DNA of 64,000 nt from Rhodospirillaceae bacterium (GTDB lineage: Bacteria > Pseudomonadota > Alphaproteobacteria > UBA8366), in assembly GCA_002716125.1 (NCBI GenBank), contig PAZH01000010.1, forward strand, positions 1 to 64,000, read 5' to 3'. A program made the translations under genes and the position numbers. The notes beneath the pieces are model-generated. The model was not told where the DNA came from. It did no database searches and worked only from the letters and a program-made list of their open reading frames with translations. The first letter of the stretch is position 1. Each line of letters begins with the position of its first letter. Positions 41,298-50,661 of this stretch are shown piece by piece.

Positions 41298-42419
41298 ATG
41301 AAGTGGGGAACATTCAGTCTTAGCCAAATTCCGGACTTGAGCCGCGTTCCGGAGAATTTCGAGACCGATTTCGAGCAGTTTCAGCTTGCCGAAGAGCTGG
41401 GCTTCGACACGATTTGGATCGCCGAGCATTTGTTCTCGAGCTATGGGGTCGTGACGTCCTGCCAGGTGCTGGCAGCCGCCATCGCAAAAGCGACAAAAAG
41501 GATCAAAATCGGTATGGCCGTCGTCGTGATGCCATTCAATCATCCGCTGCGTACGGCATCCGATTTCGCTTTGGTGGATATCCTCTCCGAAGGACGGTTG
41601 CTGTTCGGTGCTGGACGGGCTTATCAACCCCACGAATTCGTCGGTCTCGGCATTCCGATGGAAGACAGTCGGGGTATGTACGAAGAAGCAATGGACATCA
41701 TGCTGAAGGCTTGGGGGGATGAGCCGATCACCCATGACGGAGAATTCTGGACCATCCCGCAGCCGACCGATGTCCTACCGAAACCGGTTCAAAAACCGCA
41801 CCCACCGCTCTACCAAGCCTGCATCTCGCCCGATAGTTTCAAGACGGCGGCGCAGAAGGGATTAGGCCTCCAGCTGGCTTCGCCATTCTCCTACCGCACC
41901 TATCGTGAAGAATGGGTCGACAAGATCGAGGAAAGCATCGGCGTCTATGAAGCCGAGTGTGAGAAAGCCGGTCACGACCCGAAAGGAGCGGAGCGGATGA
42001 TGTTACTGCCCTTCTTCGTCCATGAATCGCAGGACGAAGCCAAACGCATCGCGCAGGAACGGATGGAATGGTTCTACGCCAAGGTCACGGCCAATCAGAA
42101 ATCGGTCGGCGGCCAGCCAGACCTCATCAAAGGCTATGAGCTCACCATGGCCGAAAGCAAAAAGACGCTTGAAGGCGGCTATCTAAATTTCGACAAACTA
42201 TATGAAAATGGTGCGGCGATCGCCGACGACCCAGCGACGTGCGCCGAAAAATTGAACGAACTGCGTGAGCGTCTCGGCATCACCGAGTTCGTGCTCTGGA
42301 CGAATATCGGCGGCATGCCCGCCGCGGAATCAAAGGCGGCGATGAAGCTAATCATGAACGAGGTCGCCCCCCGCGTGAACGAGATGGAAGCGGCGGCGAA
42401 CGCGAAAGCCGCTGAATAG
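41298..42419 (+). CDS. LLM-class flavin-dependent oxidoreductase
   Basis: A 373-residue LLM-family enzyme. It opens MKWGTFSLSQIPDL, then LGFDTIWIAEHLFSSYGV holds the active-site AEH, GMAVVVMPFNHPLRTASDFALVD is followed by GRLLFGAGRAYQPHEF, and PKPVQKPHPPLYQACIS precedes the C-terminal part. These are the features of true bacterial-luciferase-like alkanal or aromatic monooxygenases. The ATG at 41298 follows GGGGAGG by 7 bp. It is 10 bp before a MaoC-type hydratase, so oxygenation coupled to CoA-ester hydration is plausible. Confidence 0.9.
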   Translation: MKWGTFSLSQIPDLSRVPENFETDFEQFQLAEELGFDTIWIAEHLFSSYGVVTSCQVLAAAIAKATKRIKIGMAVVVMPFNHPLRTASDFALVDILSEGRLLFGAGRAYQPHEFVGLGIPMEDSRGMYEEAMDIMLKAWGDEPITHDGEFWTIPQPTDVLPKPVQKPHPPLYQACISPDSFKTAAQKGLGLQLASPFSYRTYREEWVDKIEESIGVYEAECEKAGHDPKGAERMMLLPFFVHESQDEAKRIAQERMEWFYAKVTANQKSVGGQPDLIKGYELTMAESKKTLEGGYLNFDKLYENGAAIADDPATCAEKLNELRERLGITEFVLWTNIGGMPAAESKAAMKLIMNEVAPRVNEMEAAANAKAAE

Positions 42420-42429
42420 GAGAGACGAC

Positions 42430-43287
42430 GTGCCTGATATCAATATCGACGAACTGAAGAGCCATATCGGTACCATGGTCGAGGACTATGACATCGCAAC
42501 GGCGGCGCCGTTGCGGGAGATGATCGTCACCTTCGACCGCGACGATGCGGCACCGGAAGACGGTGAGGCTATTCATCCGGGATGGCATGGCTGCTATTTC
42601 CTGCCTTTGTCTCGTCGAGCGACACTTGGGGCGGACGGACTGCCAACCGATACCGGAGTCCTGCCGAAAATGCCGCTGCCGCGGCGTATGTTCGCCGGCG
42701 GCCGTTTCGAGTTTCATGCCCCGATCAAAGTGGGCGACCGACTCCGCCGTGAGACAGAACTCATGGACTTATCGTTGCGTGAAGGGAGCACCGGCGTCCT
42801 CGTCTTCACCAAGATCGCCAACCGCATCTACAACGACAATGGGCTTTGTGTCGTTGAGGAGCGAGACGGCGTCTTCCGTGAAGGCCTAAAGCCCGGTGAG
42901 AAAAGCGGAATCCCGAAGCGCGATCCGATACCGGAAGACCTGCCTTGGCAAAAGGAGATGACGCCCGATGTCGTGCAGTTGTTCCGCTTCTCCGCCATTA
43001 CCTTCAATCCGCACCGTATTCACTACGACCGAACCTATGCGATGGAGGTAGAGGGCTATCCCGGCCTTGTCGTGCACGGTCCTTTTACGACGCAATGTCT
43101 CCTCGACCTGGTCCGCGATATGAACCCGGATAAGACGATAAAGAAATTCGATATGCGGGCCCGCGCGCCGTTGTTCGATACAGCCCCCTTCACAGTCTGC
43201 GGCCGGCCGACAGATGACGGCTGCGAAGTCTGGGCCGCGACTCCGGAAGGCACCGTCGCCATGCAAGCCCGAGTCGAATTCGCATAG
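42430..43287 (+). CDS. MaoC/FAS1-like hydratase (mesaconyl-C4-CoA hydratase type)
   Basis: A 285-residue double-hot-dog hydratase. The N-terminal FAS1-like dehydratase domain has RRMFAGGRFEFHAPIKVGD. The C-terminal half holds the hydratase-2 motif TFNPHRIHYDRTYAM, followed by GYPGLVVHGPF and the loop DTAPFTVCGRP. This layout and length match mesaconyl-C4-CoA hydratase-type proteins and the mitochondrial HTD2 group. It hydrates enoyl-CoA esters. The start is GTG at 42430, with AGGAGAG before it. It follows an LLM gene and is 8 bp before a DUF1989 gene. Confidence 0.84.
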   Translation: MPDINIDELKSHIGTMVEDYDIATAAPLREMIVTFDRDDAAPEDGEAIHPGWHGCYFLPLSRRATLGADGLPTDTGVLPKMPLPRRMFAGGRFEFHAPIKVGDRLRRETELMDLSLREGSTGVLVFTKIANRIYNDNGLCVVEERDGVFREGLKPGEKSGIPKRDPIPEDLPWQKEMTPDVVQLFRFSAITFNPHRIHYDRTYAMEVEGYPGLVVHGPFTTQCLLDLVRDMNPDKTIKKFDMRARAPLFDTAPFTVCGRPTDDGCEVWAATPEGTVAMQARVEFA

Positions 43288-43294
43288 TCTGACG

Positions 43295-43888
43295 ATGAAC
43301 GATCTAATACGCGTTCCAGCCCGCGAAGGAAAAGCGCAAGCGCTCGCCCAAAATGAGTCTGTTCGCATCGTGAATACGCACGGCAGTCAGGTCGTCGACA
43401 CATGGGCGTTCAACGCAAACGACCTTGGCGAGTTCATGTCGATGGAGCACACGCGCTCCACGATCGACAAAATGATGCCGGATGTCGGTGAGGCCTTCCT
43501 CACCAACAAACGCCGCGCAATCCTAACGATCATGGAAGACACGACGCCGGGCGTCCACGATACGCTGAACGCTGCCTGCGACGTACATCGCTACCATCTC
43601 TTGGGCTATGACGGATACCACGACAACTGTACCGATAATCTCGCCGCCGCGCTCGAAGCCATCGGTAAGCCCAACAGAGGGCGCACCCCCTGCCCCTTCA
43701 ACATGTTCATGAACCGCCCGTGGAGCACCGACAAGCAGCTCTACAAGGAGGCGCCGGTCTCAAAGCCCGGGGACAGCCTCACCTTTCGCGCCGAGATGGA
43801 TTGCATCGTCGTCTTCTCTTCATGCCCGCAAGATATGAATGCGACGAATGCCGGATTGCCGAAGGACGTCCACTACGAAGTCTTTTGA
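43295..43888 (+). CDS. DUF1989 (urea carboxylase-associated family) protein
   Basis: A 197-residue protein of the DUF1989/urea carboxylase-associated type. NTHGSQVVDTWAFNANDLGE, SMEHTRSTIDKMMPDVGEAF, MEDTTPGVHDTLNAACDVHRY and CPQDMNATNAGLPKDVHYEVF are the family features. Its His/Cys pattern (CDVHRY, GYHDNC, PCPFNMF) suggests a metal or ligand site. Such genes accompany urea amidolyase or allophanate hydrolase; neither is found here. It starts 8 bp after the MaoC-type gene and is convergent with the EamA transporter. Confidence 0.85.
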   Translation: MNDLIRVPAREGKAQALAQNESVRIVNTHGSQVVDTWAFNANDLGEFMSMEHTRSTIDKMMPDVGEAFLTNKRRAILTIMEDTTPGVHDTLNAACDVHRYHLLGYDGYHDNCTDNLAAALEAIGKPNRGRTPCPFNMFMNRPWSTDKQLYKEAPVSKPGDSLTFRAEMDCIVVFSSCPQDMNATNAGLPKDVHYEVF

Positions 43889-43889
43889 C

Positions 43890-44789
43890 CTAGTCGTCCG
43901 TCTTTCCCAAGACACGTTCCCGATGAAACGTATAGAGTCCGCTTGCAATAATGATTGAGGCGCCAATCACGGTTGGCATATCGGGCAAGTCGTCAAAAAA
44001 GACGTATCCGAGGATCGTCGACCACACGATGGTGATATAGCTCAACGGCTGGATGACACTGGCGGGTGCCAAGGCTAAAGCCTTGATGAGCATTGCATGC
44101 CCTAAGACACTCAAAACCGCGATACAAAGGATCAACAAAAGCCCGTTCATATCCGGCGTTTGCCAGAAGAACGGCCCGACAATGCTCATCGCAACGAGAC
44201 CAACGAGGCCGGTATAAAGAACTGTCGTGTCCGGATGATCGTGACGCGCCGCCACGCGGGTGAGAACCTGATACAGTGCGTAGCCGCAAATACCAAAGGC
44301 CGGCAGGAGCAGCATCGGCTCGAACGAGCCGAAGCCGGGCCGGATGATGATCACCAATCCGATTAATCCAATTCCAATGGCGGTCCAACGCCGAACGCCC
44401 ACCTTCTCTTTCAAGATCGGGACTGCCAACGCGGTGGCCACCAATGGACCGATCCCGGCCACCGCCTGTACGTCCGCCAACGGCAAATGCCGAAACGCGA
44501 CGATGAAAATCAGAATCTCCCCGCAGAGCAGCAGACCTCGGAATATCTGCAAAACCGGTGCGTTCGAATGGAGCGCGCGCCATCCGTGCCGGCGGACTGT
44601 CACCGCCAGCCCGTAAGCGGCAAAGACCATGTAGCGAATCCATAATATCTGCGGCGCGGAGTAGGTCGCGCTTACAAATTTCGTCAGCGCATCCATCGAC
44701 GCAAAAACGCCGGTCGTCGCAAATGCGATGCTTAACCCTGCGTGCGTTCCGGCAGCGTCGTCACGCGCGCCAATATTTCCCGATGTCAT
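43890..44789 (-). CDS. EamA/DMT-superfamily transporter
   Basis: A 299-residue ten-helix inner-membrane transporter with the double EamA layout. The last helices read YITIVWSTILGYVFFDDLPD, then ASGLYTFHRERVLGKTDD. The first repeat starts FATTGVFASMDALTKFVSATY. It is the last gene of the leftward run from the TetR-controlled promoter and lies 34 bp after the 2-hydroxyacid dehydrogenase. With the MFS gene two positions upstream, it gives the run two predicted transporters. The ATG at 44789 is chosen because upstream residues are unlike the family. Confidence 0.88.
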   Translation of the reverse strand: MTSGNIGARDDAAGTHAGLSIAFATTGVFASMDALTKFVSATYSAPQILWIRYMVFAAYGLAVTVRRHGWRALHSNAPVLQIFRGLLLCGEILIFIVAFRHLPLADVQAVAGIGPLVATALAVPILKEKVGVRRWTAIGIGLIGLVIIIRPGFGSFEPMLLLPAFGICGYALYQVLTRVAARHDHPDTTVLYTGLVGLVAMSIVGPFFWQTPDMNGLLLILCIAVLSVLGHAMLIKALALAPASVIQPLSYITIVWSTILGYVFFDDLPDMPTVIGASIIIASGLYTFHRERVLGKTDD

Positions 44790-44823
44790 TGAATGCCTGT
44801 TCCGTGTGGAATCACGAGGCCAA

Positions 44824-45870
44824 TCAATATCCGCGCGCCCAATCCAGGACGTTCTCCAGCGGACGGCCGGCAATATAGGCTTCGAGGTTGCGGCAGAAGA
44901 GATCGATTTGCCGGCTGCTGCGAATATCGGTTGCGGCGGAGATATGCGGCGTGAAAAGGACGCGGTCGTCTGCCCAAAGTTCCGGATCGGGTAAGCGTTC
45001 GAATTCGCCCACATAAACGTCTAGGCCGACCCCCCGAAGTTTTCCCGCCTTTAGTGAGTCCTTGAGAGCGGTCTCGTCGACAATTTCCCCGCGCGCCAAA
45101 TTACAGATAATGGCCCCGTCCTTCATCGCCGCTAGAGTCTCTGTCCCGATCAAGCCTTCCGTCTCCGGCGTCCACTGACAACAAACGGAGACGAAATCCG
45201 CCTCAGGCAAAATCTCCAACAATTTATCCGGCGTATAGACTGCATCGAATCCGTCGAGCGGCGCATTGGCGGTGCGGCGCGTTCCAATCACCCGCATACC
45301 AATCCCTTTGCAGAGCTTGCCCACGTCCTGGCCGATGCCGCCAGCACCGATGACACAAACCGTTTTGTCCTGAATTTGGATGGGATCGTAGGCGAGACGC
45401 TCGAAGTCGCCGGCCGTCCGATCGGCAACCGCTTGGTGGAAACCGCGCGCAAAGTAGAAGAACGTCCCAACCGTCCATTCCGCCATAGACTGCGTATTGC
45501 CAAGTCCCCGCGATGTCGTCACGACGACGTCGCTCTCCCAGAGGTCACCGTTCAGGAGGTTGCTTGCGCCCGCCGGCGTCTGATGAAACCATTTCAATTT
45601 CGGCGCGCGGCCTCTCACATCGAAGGGATAAGGGAAGCCACACAGAACGATTTCCGCCTCGGCCAAAAGCGCATCCCGCTCTTGGCGGGTGCCTTCGCCT
45701 TGCAAGTTCGGCGGCAGATACGAACGCGACGTATACTCAGGCCATGTATCTCGATACTCGCCGTGAAACCAGTTTGGTGCCATGACTAGCTCAATCGAGG
45801 GATCGATCCCTTCGATACGCGCACGACCGGCATCCGAGAGCGGGATCATAGAAAGAATATTCACAGTCAT
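44824..45870 (-). CDS. D-2-hydroxyacid dehydrogenase
   Basis: A 348-residue NAD(P)-dependent dehydrogenase of the phosphoglycerate/glyoxylate-reductase family. The nucleotide loop is CVIGAGGIGQDVGKLCKGIG, the catalytic Arg is in CNLARGEIVDETAL, the Glu region reads DVYVGEFERLPDPELW, and the catalytic His is in LFTPHISAATD. It reduces a 2-keto acid or oxidises the hydroxy acid. The start overlaps the MFS stop (ATGA at 45867-45870), so it is translated with that transporter and most likely acts on the imported compound or a breakdown product. Confidence 0.88.
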   Translation of the reverse strand: MTVNILSMIPLSDAGRARIEGIDPSIELVMAPNWFHGEYRDTWPEYTSRSYLPPNLQGEGTRQERDALLAEAEIVLCGFPYPFDVRGRAPKLKWFHQTPAGASNLLNGDLWESDVVVTTSRGLGNTQSMAEWTVGTFFYFARGFHQAVADRTAGDFERLAYDPIQIQDKTVCVIGAGGIGQDVGKLCKGIGMRVIGTRRTANAPLDGFDAVYTPDKLLEILPEADFVSVCCQWTPETEGLIGTETLAAMKDGAIICNLARGEIVDETALKDSLKAGKLRGVGLDVYVGEFERLPDPELWADDRVLFTPHISAATDIRSSRQIDLFCRNLEAYIAGRPLENVLDWARGY

Positions 45871-47153
45871 GGTGTCGCATCCTTCGAGACAGATCGCACG
45901 GGATCGCGCAGAAACAGAAATGCGATCACCGCAAAGAACAATGGCATGGCCCCAACGCCGACAAGCATCGGATCGTAACTACCAAAATAGTCTTTCGATA
46001 TTGCAAGTGGTAGGGGGCCAAGCGAGGCGCCGATAACCGTAATCGTCTGCCCAACGCCTTGGATACGACCGAGGTGCGTGCGTCCGAAATAGCGCGGCCA
46101 CATAAAGGATACGTAATTCATGCTGACCGCATTCGAAAGGCCGAAAACGACCGCAAAGAGGACTGCCGTCCATAATCCGGAGATGACCGAGGCGAGCAAC
46201 AACGATGCCGTGAGAACAATGAGGCCTGCCGCGACCATTCGCTCGGTCGGGGCCTGATCGAGCATGCGACCGACGACAGGCATCATCACGATCATGGTAA
46301 CGGAAGAGACGGCGAAGCATTTGGTGGCGATGTTTGGCCCCAAGCCTTGATCGGCGAAGATCGAAACTTGATAGAAATGCAGTGACGTTACCAGCATCGA
46401 GAGCGTGAACAGCGACGCGGCCACAATATAAAAGGCCGGCGCATGCAAAGCTTCCGATAGCGTAAAATCCATCTGTGGTCCGACGCTTTCCACCCCGTCC
46501 TCATCCGTCGACGAGCGATTTACGCCATCTGGATGCAATCCGACGTCCTCGGGTTTACTGATCGCCAGGATCACAATAGGCGGTAAGACGAGAATCCATG
46601 TCGTAACACCAATCCAAAACCACGCCTCTCGCCAGCCAACCCATTCGATCAACCACTGCGACAATTCCGGGTGAACCGCCATCGAGATGCCAAAACCCAG
46701 CGTCATCAAGCCGAGTGCCGTCCCTCGTTTCCGGTTGAACCATTGAGAGACCATGTTGGACGAGCCCATCATCAGCGAGCCTTGTCCCAGAAACCGGAGG
46801 GCGGCGAAACCGATGGCAAGCCAAAAAAGTCCGCCGACCAGTCCGAACGCGGCGCACGCGGAACCAAACAACAGCGCGACAACAGCTAACATCCGTTTCG
46901 CGCCGGCACGATCGAGGAACCAGCCCATCGCCGGCAAACAAAGCGCTGCCACCAACGTCGCCAGTCCATACGCCGATGCCATCTCGGTTTGCGTCAATCC
47001 GAGATCGAGCGCAATAGGCCCGATAAAGACGCTGAACGTATGCGATTGTGCCGGGCCACTCGCAAAGATACCGAGCATGCCGACACCAACAATGACCCAG
47101 CCATAAAAGAATCGCCGGCCGAGACGTTCGACCAGAGAATAAGAGGATGCCAT
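45867..47153 (-). CDS. MFS transporter (monocarboxylate/oxalate-type)
   Basis: A 428-residue twelve-helix major-facilitator protein. The first loop GWFLDRAGAKRMLAV is the conserved MFS motif between helices 2 and 3, GLMTLGFGISMAVHPELSQW comes from the first half, and SAYGLATLVAALCLPAMGWF opens it. The second half includes YFGRTHLGRIQGVGQTITVI. This is the pattern of the oxalate/formate and monocarboxylate antiporter branch, so an organic acid is the likely substrate. It overlaps the downstream dehydrogenase start by four bases and lies 24 bp after a GST gene. Confidence 0.9.
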   Translation of the reverse strand: MASSYSLVERLGRRFFYGWVIVGVGMLGIFASGPAQSHTFSVFIGPIALDLGLTQTEMASAYGLATLVAALCLPAMGWFLDRAGAKRMLAVVALLFGSACAAFGLVGGLFWLAIGFAALRFLGQGSLMMGSSNMVSQWFNRKRGTALGLMTLGFGISMAVHPELSQWLIEWVGWREAWFWIGVTTWILVLPPIVILAISKPEDVGLHPDGVNRSSTDEDGVESVGPQMDFTLSEALHAPAFYIVAASLFTLSMLVTSLHFYQVSIFADQGLGPNIATKCFAVSSVTMIVMMPVVGRMLDQAPTERMVAAGLIVLTASLLLASVISGLWTAVLFAVVFGLSNAVSMNYVSFMWPRYFGRTHLGRIQGVGQTITVIGASLGPLPLAISKDYFGSYDPMLVGVGAMPLFFAVIAFLFLRDPVRSVSKDATP

Positions 47154-47177
47154 AAAGGTCCTTCGCGTCGGTCCCGA

Positions 47178-47813
47178 CTATTGCTCCGGATAACAGGCGG
47201 CGAAGGCAGACTGATAAGCCGGGCGTTTGATCGTCCGTTCCCGATACGCCAAGAGGCGTTCCGGCACCGGTTGACCGTAGCGAATAGCCCAGGTCAGGAC
47301 AGAGGTCAAAAAGATATCCGCGGTCGTGAACTGCTCACCCAGCAGATAGGGACGACCATCCGAAAACTCGGCGTCAGGCACCGCAATCTGACGGATAAAA
47401 TATTCACTCGCGCAGTCGACCGCGGCCGGTGCTTCACCGTAAATCTCGGGCAAATCGCCATGCCGCCGAATGACATAGAGACTCGTGCCATCCAGCTCCA
47501 TGGCGACGAAATAGCTCCACTCGTCACAGCGCGCACGACCGGCGGAATCTGTCGGCAAGAGCCGGCAATCGTCACTATCATACGTACGCGCCAGATAGAT
47601 GACGATGGCGCAGCTCTCAAACAGCTTTAGATCCCCGTCTTGAAAGACCGGGATCTTCGTGCGCGGACTGACAGCCTGGAACTCCGGGGTCTCCATCGCC
47701 GGCGTGCGTGTGCGGACGGGCTTGGTCTCATAATCCAGACCAAGTTCATGCAACGCCCAATGAACGCGAAATGCACGCGCTGAGCCGATTCCCCAAAGGG
47801 TACGCTGGCTCAT
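47178..47813 (-). CDS. glutathione S-transferase family protein
   Basis: A 211-residue GST. The N-terminal thioredoxin-like domain runs LWGIGSARAFRVHWALHELG and then AVSPRTKIPVFQDGDLKLFESCAI, holding the glutathione-binding 'ES' loop; Ser7 in GIGSAR may be the catalytic residue. The helical domain contains PYLLGEQFTTADIFLTSVL. In catabolic clusters such GSTs isomerise or dehalogenate intermediates (as in maleylacetoacetate-type chemistry). The start overlaps the D-aminoacylase stop by four bases. Its context in a Rieske/amidohydrolase locus supports a catabolic job rather than general stress defence. Confidence 0.85.
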   Translation of the reverse strand: MSQRTLWGIGSARAFRVHWALHELGLDYETKPVRTRTPAMETPEFQAVSPRTKIPVFQDGDLKLFESCAIVIYLARTYDSDDCRLLPTDSAGRARCDEWSYFVAMELDGTSLYVIRRHGDLPEIYGEAPAAVDCASEYFIRQIAVPDAEFSDGRPYLLGEQFTTADIFLTSVLTWAIRYGQPVPERLLAYRERTIKRPAYQSAFAACYPEQ

Positions 47814-49501
47814 GCGGCAGCTTGACCATTGCGGAGCACACCGCCCGGCAAATCGCCATCAGGTGCCACAGCATCAGCACCATTTTCACGCAATACGGTA
47901 CCGTTTACGACAACCGCCCGGACCCCTTTTTCGCGCGCGATCAAACGATCAGCACCAGCCGGGAAATCAAACACCCGTTCCAAGCCGCCCGCTCCAACGG
48001 TTTCTGGATCGAAAACGACGACATCGGCAGGGCGATCCTCCGACAATAGCCCGCGATCCGAGATGCCGGCGACCTCGGCGGGCCGCGACGTCAGCATCCG
48101 AACCGCTTCCTCAAGGGTGAAACTTTGCTTTTCCCGCACCCAACGGCCCAAGAAATAGGTCGGTAGGCAGGCGTCGCAGAGCTGGCTCGCATGAGCCCCG
48201 GCGTCCGACAAACCAAGAACCGTGGCGCCGCTCTTCAACAAAGGCTCGACTTCGTCTTCGTTATGGTTCGCCACCGGCATCCTGAAACGCGTTTCAAGGT
48301 CGGTCTCGAGCGCCAGGTCGAGCATAAGCTCGACCGGCGTTGTACCCTTTTCCCGGGCGACATCGGCCAAAACCTTCTCGTCCAGATCGCCATTCTTTTG
48401 ATGTTGCGAGATGACGATATTGTCGAACGCGCTCTTGAACTCCTGACGCGATCCCTCGATCCGATCCGCAAAGGCCTTCCGGAATTCAGCGTCGGCATAA
48501 ATCTTCTTCTTACCGTCGGCGTCTGCTGCAGCCACAGGCTTCATCACCGAGAACGGCTCGAATAGGAACGGCGCCGCCATTTGATATTCAAAATTCAAAG
48601 GCCGCGGCGTGACTTGCGGATAGACACGGTGACCGTCGGCCACAATCGCCTCCGATTTCGCCAACTGTTCTTCATGGTCGCCCTTGCCGAGGGCCAATCC
48701 CGCCAAGAGTGCTGTCCACGTTACGGTACAACCGCTTTCACGGGCGAGATCAGGATACTCGTCGATAAAGAGGTCCTTACCGGCTGTCGCCTCAATTAAG
48801 CCGCCGCCCGCTTCGCCGACCGCCTTGGCGAGGCGAAAGACTTCTTCGACCTCGCAAGCGCGACTCGGCACCGGCCGGCCTTCATAACCCACGTGCGTTC
48901 CCGCGCGTGATGTCGCGAAACCGAGCGCACCGTCTTTCATCCCTTGCTTGAGAATCTTGCGCATTTCCTCGATCTCGTCTTCCGTCGCGGCACGCTCCGT
49001 CGACGCCTCGCCCATGACATACATGCGCAACGGGGTGTGCCCTAAGAGCACCGCGACATTGATCGCCGAACCGAGACTATCGATCGCGTCGAGATATTCA
49101 CCAAAGGTCTCGAACGGCCAATCCTCGCCCAAACCGGCTTTGAGGGCCGGCACACTCATCCCCTCCACCTTCTCCAAGGTACGGACGATCATGTCTCGGT
49201 GTTCCGCACGCGTTGGCGCCACACCGAAGCCACAATTACCGAGAACCGTCGTCGTGACGCCGTGCCATGGCGAAATGCTCATCATCCGGTCCCAGATGAT
49301 CTGCGCGTCATAGTGCGTATGAATGTCGACGAAGCCAGGCGCGACAACCGCGCCTTCGGCGTCGATGGTCTTGTCGGCGCTGTCCGGCGCATCGCCAAGC
49401 GCGACGATCCGTCCACCAGATATGCCGACGTCGCCGCGGTAGCCCGGATTGCCACTGCCGTCGACAATCGTGCCGCCCGTAATTTTCAGATCGTAGGTCA
49501 T
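47810..49501 (-). CDS. N-acyl-D-amino-acid deacylase-type amidohydrolase
   Basis: A 563-residue metal-dependent amidohydrolase. ITGGTIVDGSGNPGYRGDVG is the N-terminal beta-domain, PGFVDIHTHYDAQIIWD has the metal His pair, HGVTTTVLGNCGFGVAPT follows, and later LGLSDAGAHASQLCDACLPT places the Asp. This is the D-aminoacylase/amidohydrolase-3 type, which removes acyl groups from N-acyl-D-amino acids or opens related amides. Length is a little above the usual 480-560. The substrate is open. It overlaps the GST gene downstream (ATGA) and follows the ACMSD-like amidohydrolase by 19 bp. Confidence 0.88.
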   Translation of the reverse strand: MTYDLKITGGTIVDGSGNPGYRGDVGISGGRIVALGDAPDSADKTIDAEGAVVAPGFVDIHTHYDAQIIWDRMMSISPWHGVTTTVLGNCGFGVAPTRAEHRDMIVRTLEKVEGMSVPALKAGLGEDWPFETFGEYLDAIDSLGSAINVAVLLGHTPLRMYVMGEASTERAATEDEIEEMRKILKQGMKDGALGFATSRAGTHVGYEGRPVPSRACEVEEVFRLAKAVGEAGGGLIEATAGKDLFIDEYPDLARESGCTVTWTALLAGLALGKGDHEEQLAKSEAIVADGHRVYPQVTPRPLNFEYQMAAPFLFEPFSVMKPVAAADADGKKKIYADAEFRKAFADRIEGSRQEFKSAFDNIVISQHQKNGDLDEKVLADVAREKGTTPVELMLDLALETDLETRFRMPVANHNEDEVEPLLKSGATVLGLSDAGAHASQLCDACLPTYFLGRWVREKQSFTLEEAVRMLTSRPAEVAGISDRGLLSEDRPADVVVFDPETVGAGGLERVFDFPAGADRLIAREKGVRAVVVNGTVLRENGADAVAPDGDLPGGVLRNGQAAA

Positions 49502-49520
49502 GTCCCTCTCCCCGCCGGCA

Positions 49521-50624
49521 CTATTGGACGCTCAAGCCATATAGCTCCGAAACGTTCTCGTGCAGGATGCGATCCTTCTCCCACTGGGTCATGTCCGCCG
49601 TGTGCTCCGCGAGCATCTCCTGACTGTGCGGCCAGGTCGCGTCGCTATGCGGAAAGTCGTTGGCCCACATCAAACGCTCAACATTCATGTGATCGCGCAG
49701 TTGGAACGCGGTCCAATCGTCTTGAAATGTCATGTAGACGTTTTCGCGAAAGTACTCACTCGGCAGCTTCGCCATCTCGTCGCATTTGAGCCAATAGCGA
49801 TGCCGCTTATAAGCATGGTCCATTCGATACATGAAGTGAGGTGCCCAACCCGCGTCGGCTTCGACGCAGACGAGCTTCAAATTCGGATGCCGCTCGAACA
49901 CACCGCCGAAAATGAACGTACCTATGATATCCTGGTTGCCTCGAATGATCGTTTGGAACGCATTGATCTTTGGCCCGCGATAGTCTCGCAAGTTGTCCTT
50001 CTTCGACGTTAAAATGTGGAACGAGAGCGGCATCTCCATTTCGACGACCGCTTCATAGAACGAATCGTAGTCAGTGTGGTGATAATCCTCATGTCCCGGC
50101 TCGCCCGGCAACATCACGCCCTTAAAGCCCATCTCCTTCGCCTTGCGGACTTCCTCAATCCCTTTCTCCGGCGTCTCCATGACGAGCTGCGGCATCCCGA
50201 ACAAACGGTTCGGCAGGCCTTCGCAGAAATCCTTCAGCCAACGGTTATACGCATCGAAGCAAGCGCGTTTGTAATCCAAATCTTCGTGATTGCAGAGAAC
50301 CATGCCAACGGACGGGTAAATGATTTCCGCCGCAACACCGTCACGGTCCTGATCGGCTGCCCGCGCCTTCGGGTCCCAGCCACCACGGTGCAACTCTTCG
50401 AACTTGGCGCCCCGCGTGCTTAATGTCGACGGATCCTTACCCGCGGCTGCCACAAGGCTCATCGGGATCGAATTCTTGATCCCTTCGATGACATACACTT
50501 CGCCGCGATCCGGATCGTCAACCACGTGCGGCGCCGTATCTTTATACTTCGCTTCGATGTAGTCGATGTAGAGATTCGGCGGCTCGGTAATATGAGAATC
50601 CGCAGAAATTGGGCGCTTTGGCAT
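49521..50624 (-). CDS. amidohydrolase-2/ACMSD-like decarboxylase or hydrolase
   Basis: A 367-residue TIM-barrel metalloprotein. The start ISADSHITEPPNLYIDYIEA gives the Asp-x-His metal pair. The middle has GFKGVMLPGEPGHEDYHHTD with FYEAVVEMEMPLSFH, then FIFGGVFERHPNLKLVCVE and the end LMWANDFPHSDATWPHS. This is the layout of the ACMSD/amidohydrolase-2 family, which includes resorcylate, isoorotate and carboxymuconate-semialdehyde decarboxylases. It is the first gene of the leftward run and shares a promoter region with the TetR gene. GGAGAG lies 7 bp upstream of the ATG at 50624. Confidence 0.88.
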   Translation of the reverse strand: MPKRPISADSHITEPPNLYIDYIEAKYKDTAPHVVDDPDRGEVYVIEGIKNSIPMSLVAAAGKDPSTLSTRGAKFEELHRGGWDPKARAADQDRDGVAAEIIYPSVGMVLCNHEDLDYKRACFDAYNRWLKDFCEGLPNRLFGMPQLVMETPEKGIEEVRKAKEMGFKGVMLPGEPGHEDYHHTDYDSFYEAVVEMEMPLSFHILTSKKDNLRDYRGPKINAFQTIIRGNQDIIGTFIFGGVFERHPNLKLVCVEADAGWAPHFMYRMDHAYKRHRYWLKCDEMAKLPSEYFRENVYMTFQDDWTAFQLRDHMNVERLMWANDFPHSDATWPHSQEMLAEHTADMTQWEKDRILHENVSELYGLSVQ

Positions 50625-50642
50625 GTTTGCTCTCCGGTTTTT

Positions 50643-50656
50643 CCAACAAACGTTGG
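50643..50656. promoter_or_regulatory. palindrome CCAAC-AAAC-GTTGG, probable operator
   Basis: A perfect 5-bp inverted repeat with 4-bp spacer, widened by TTTTCC on the left and GGAAAA on the right. It lies in the 81-bp gap between the divergent amidohydrolase and TetR starts, directly before the amidohydrolase ribosome site. Its size and position fit a TetR-family operator. Binding is inferred. Confidence 0.55.
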
Positions 50657-50661
50657 ATGGA

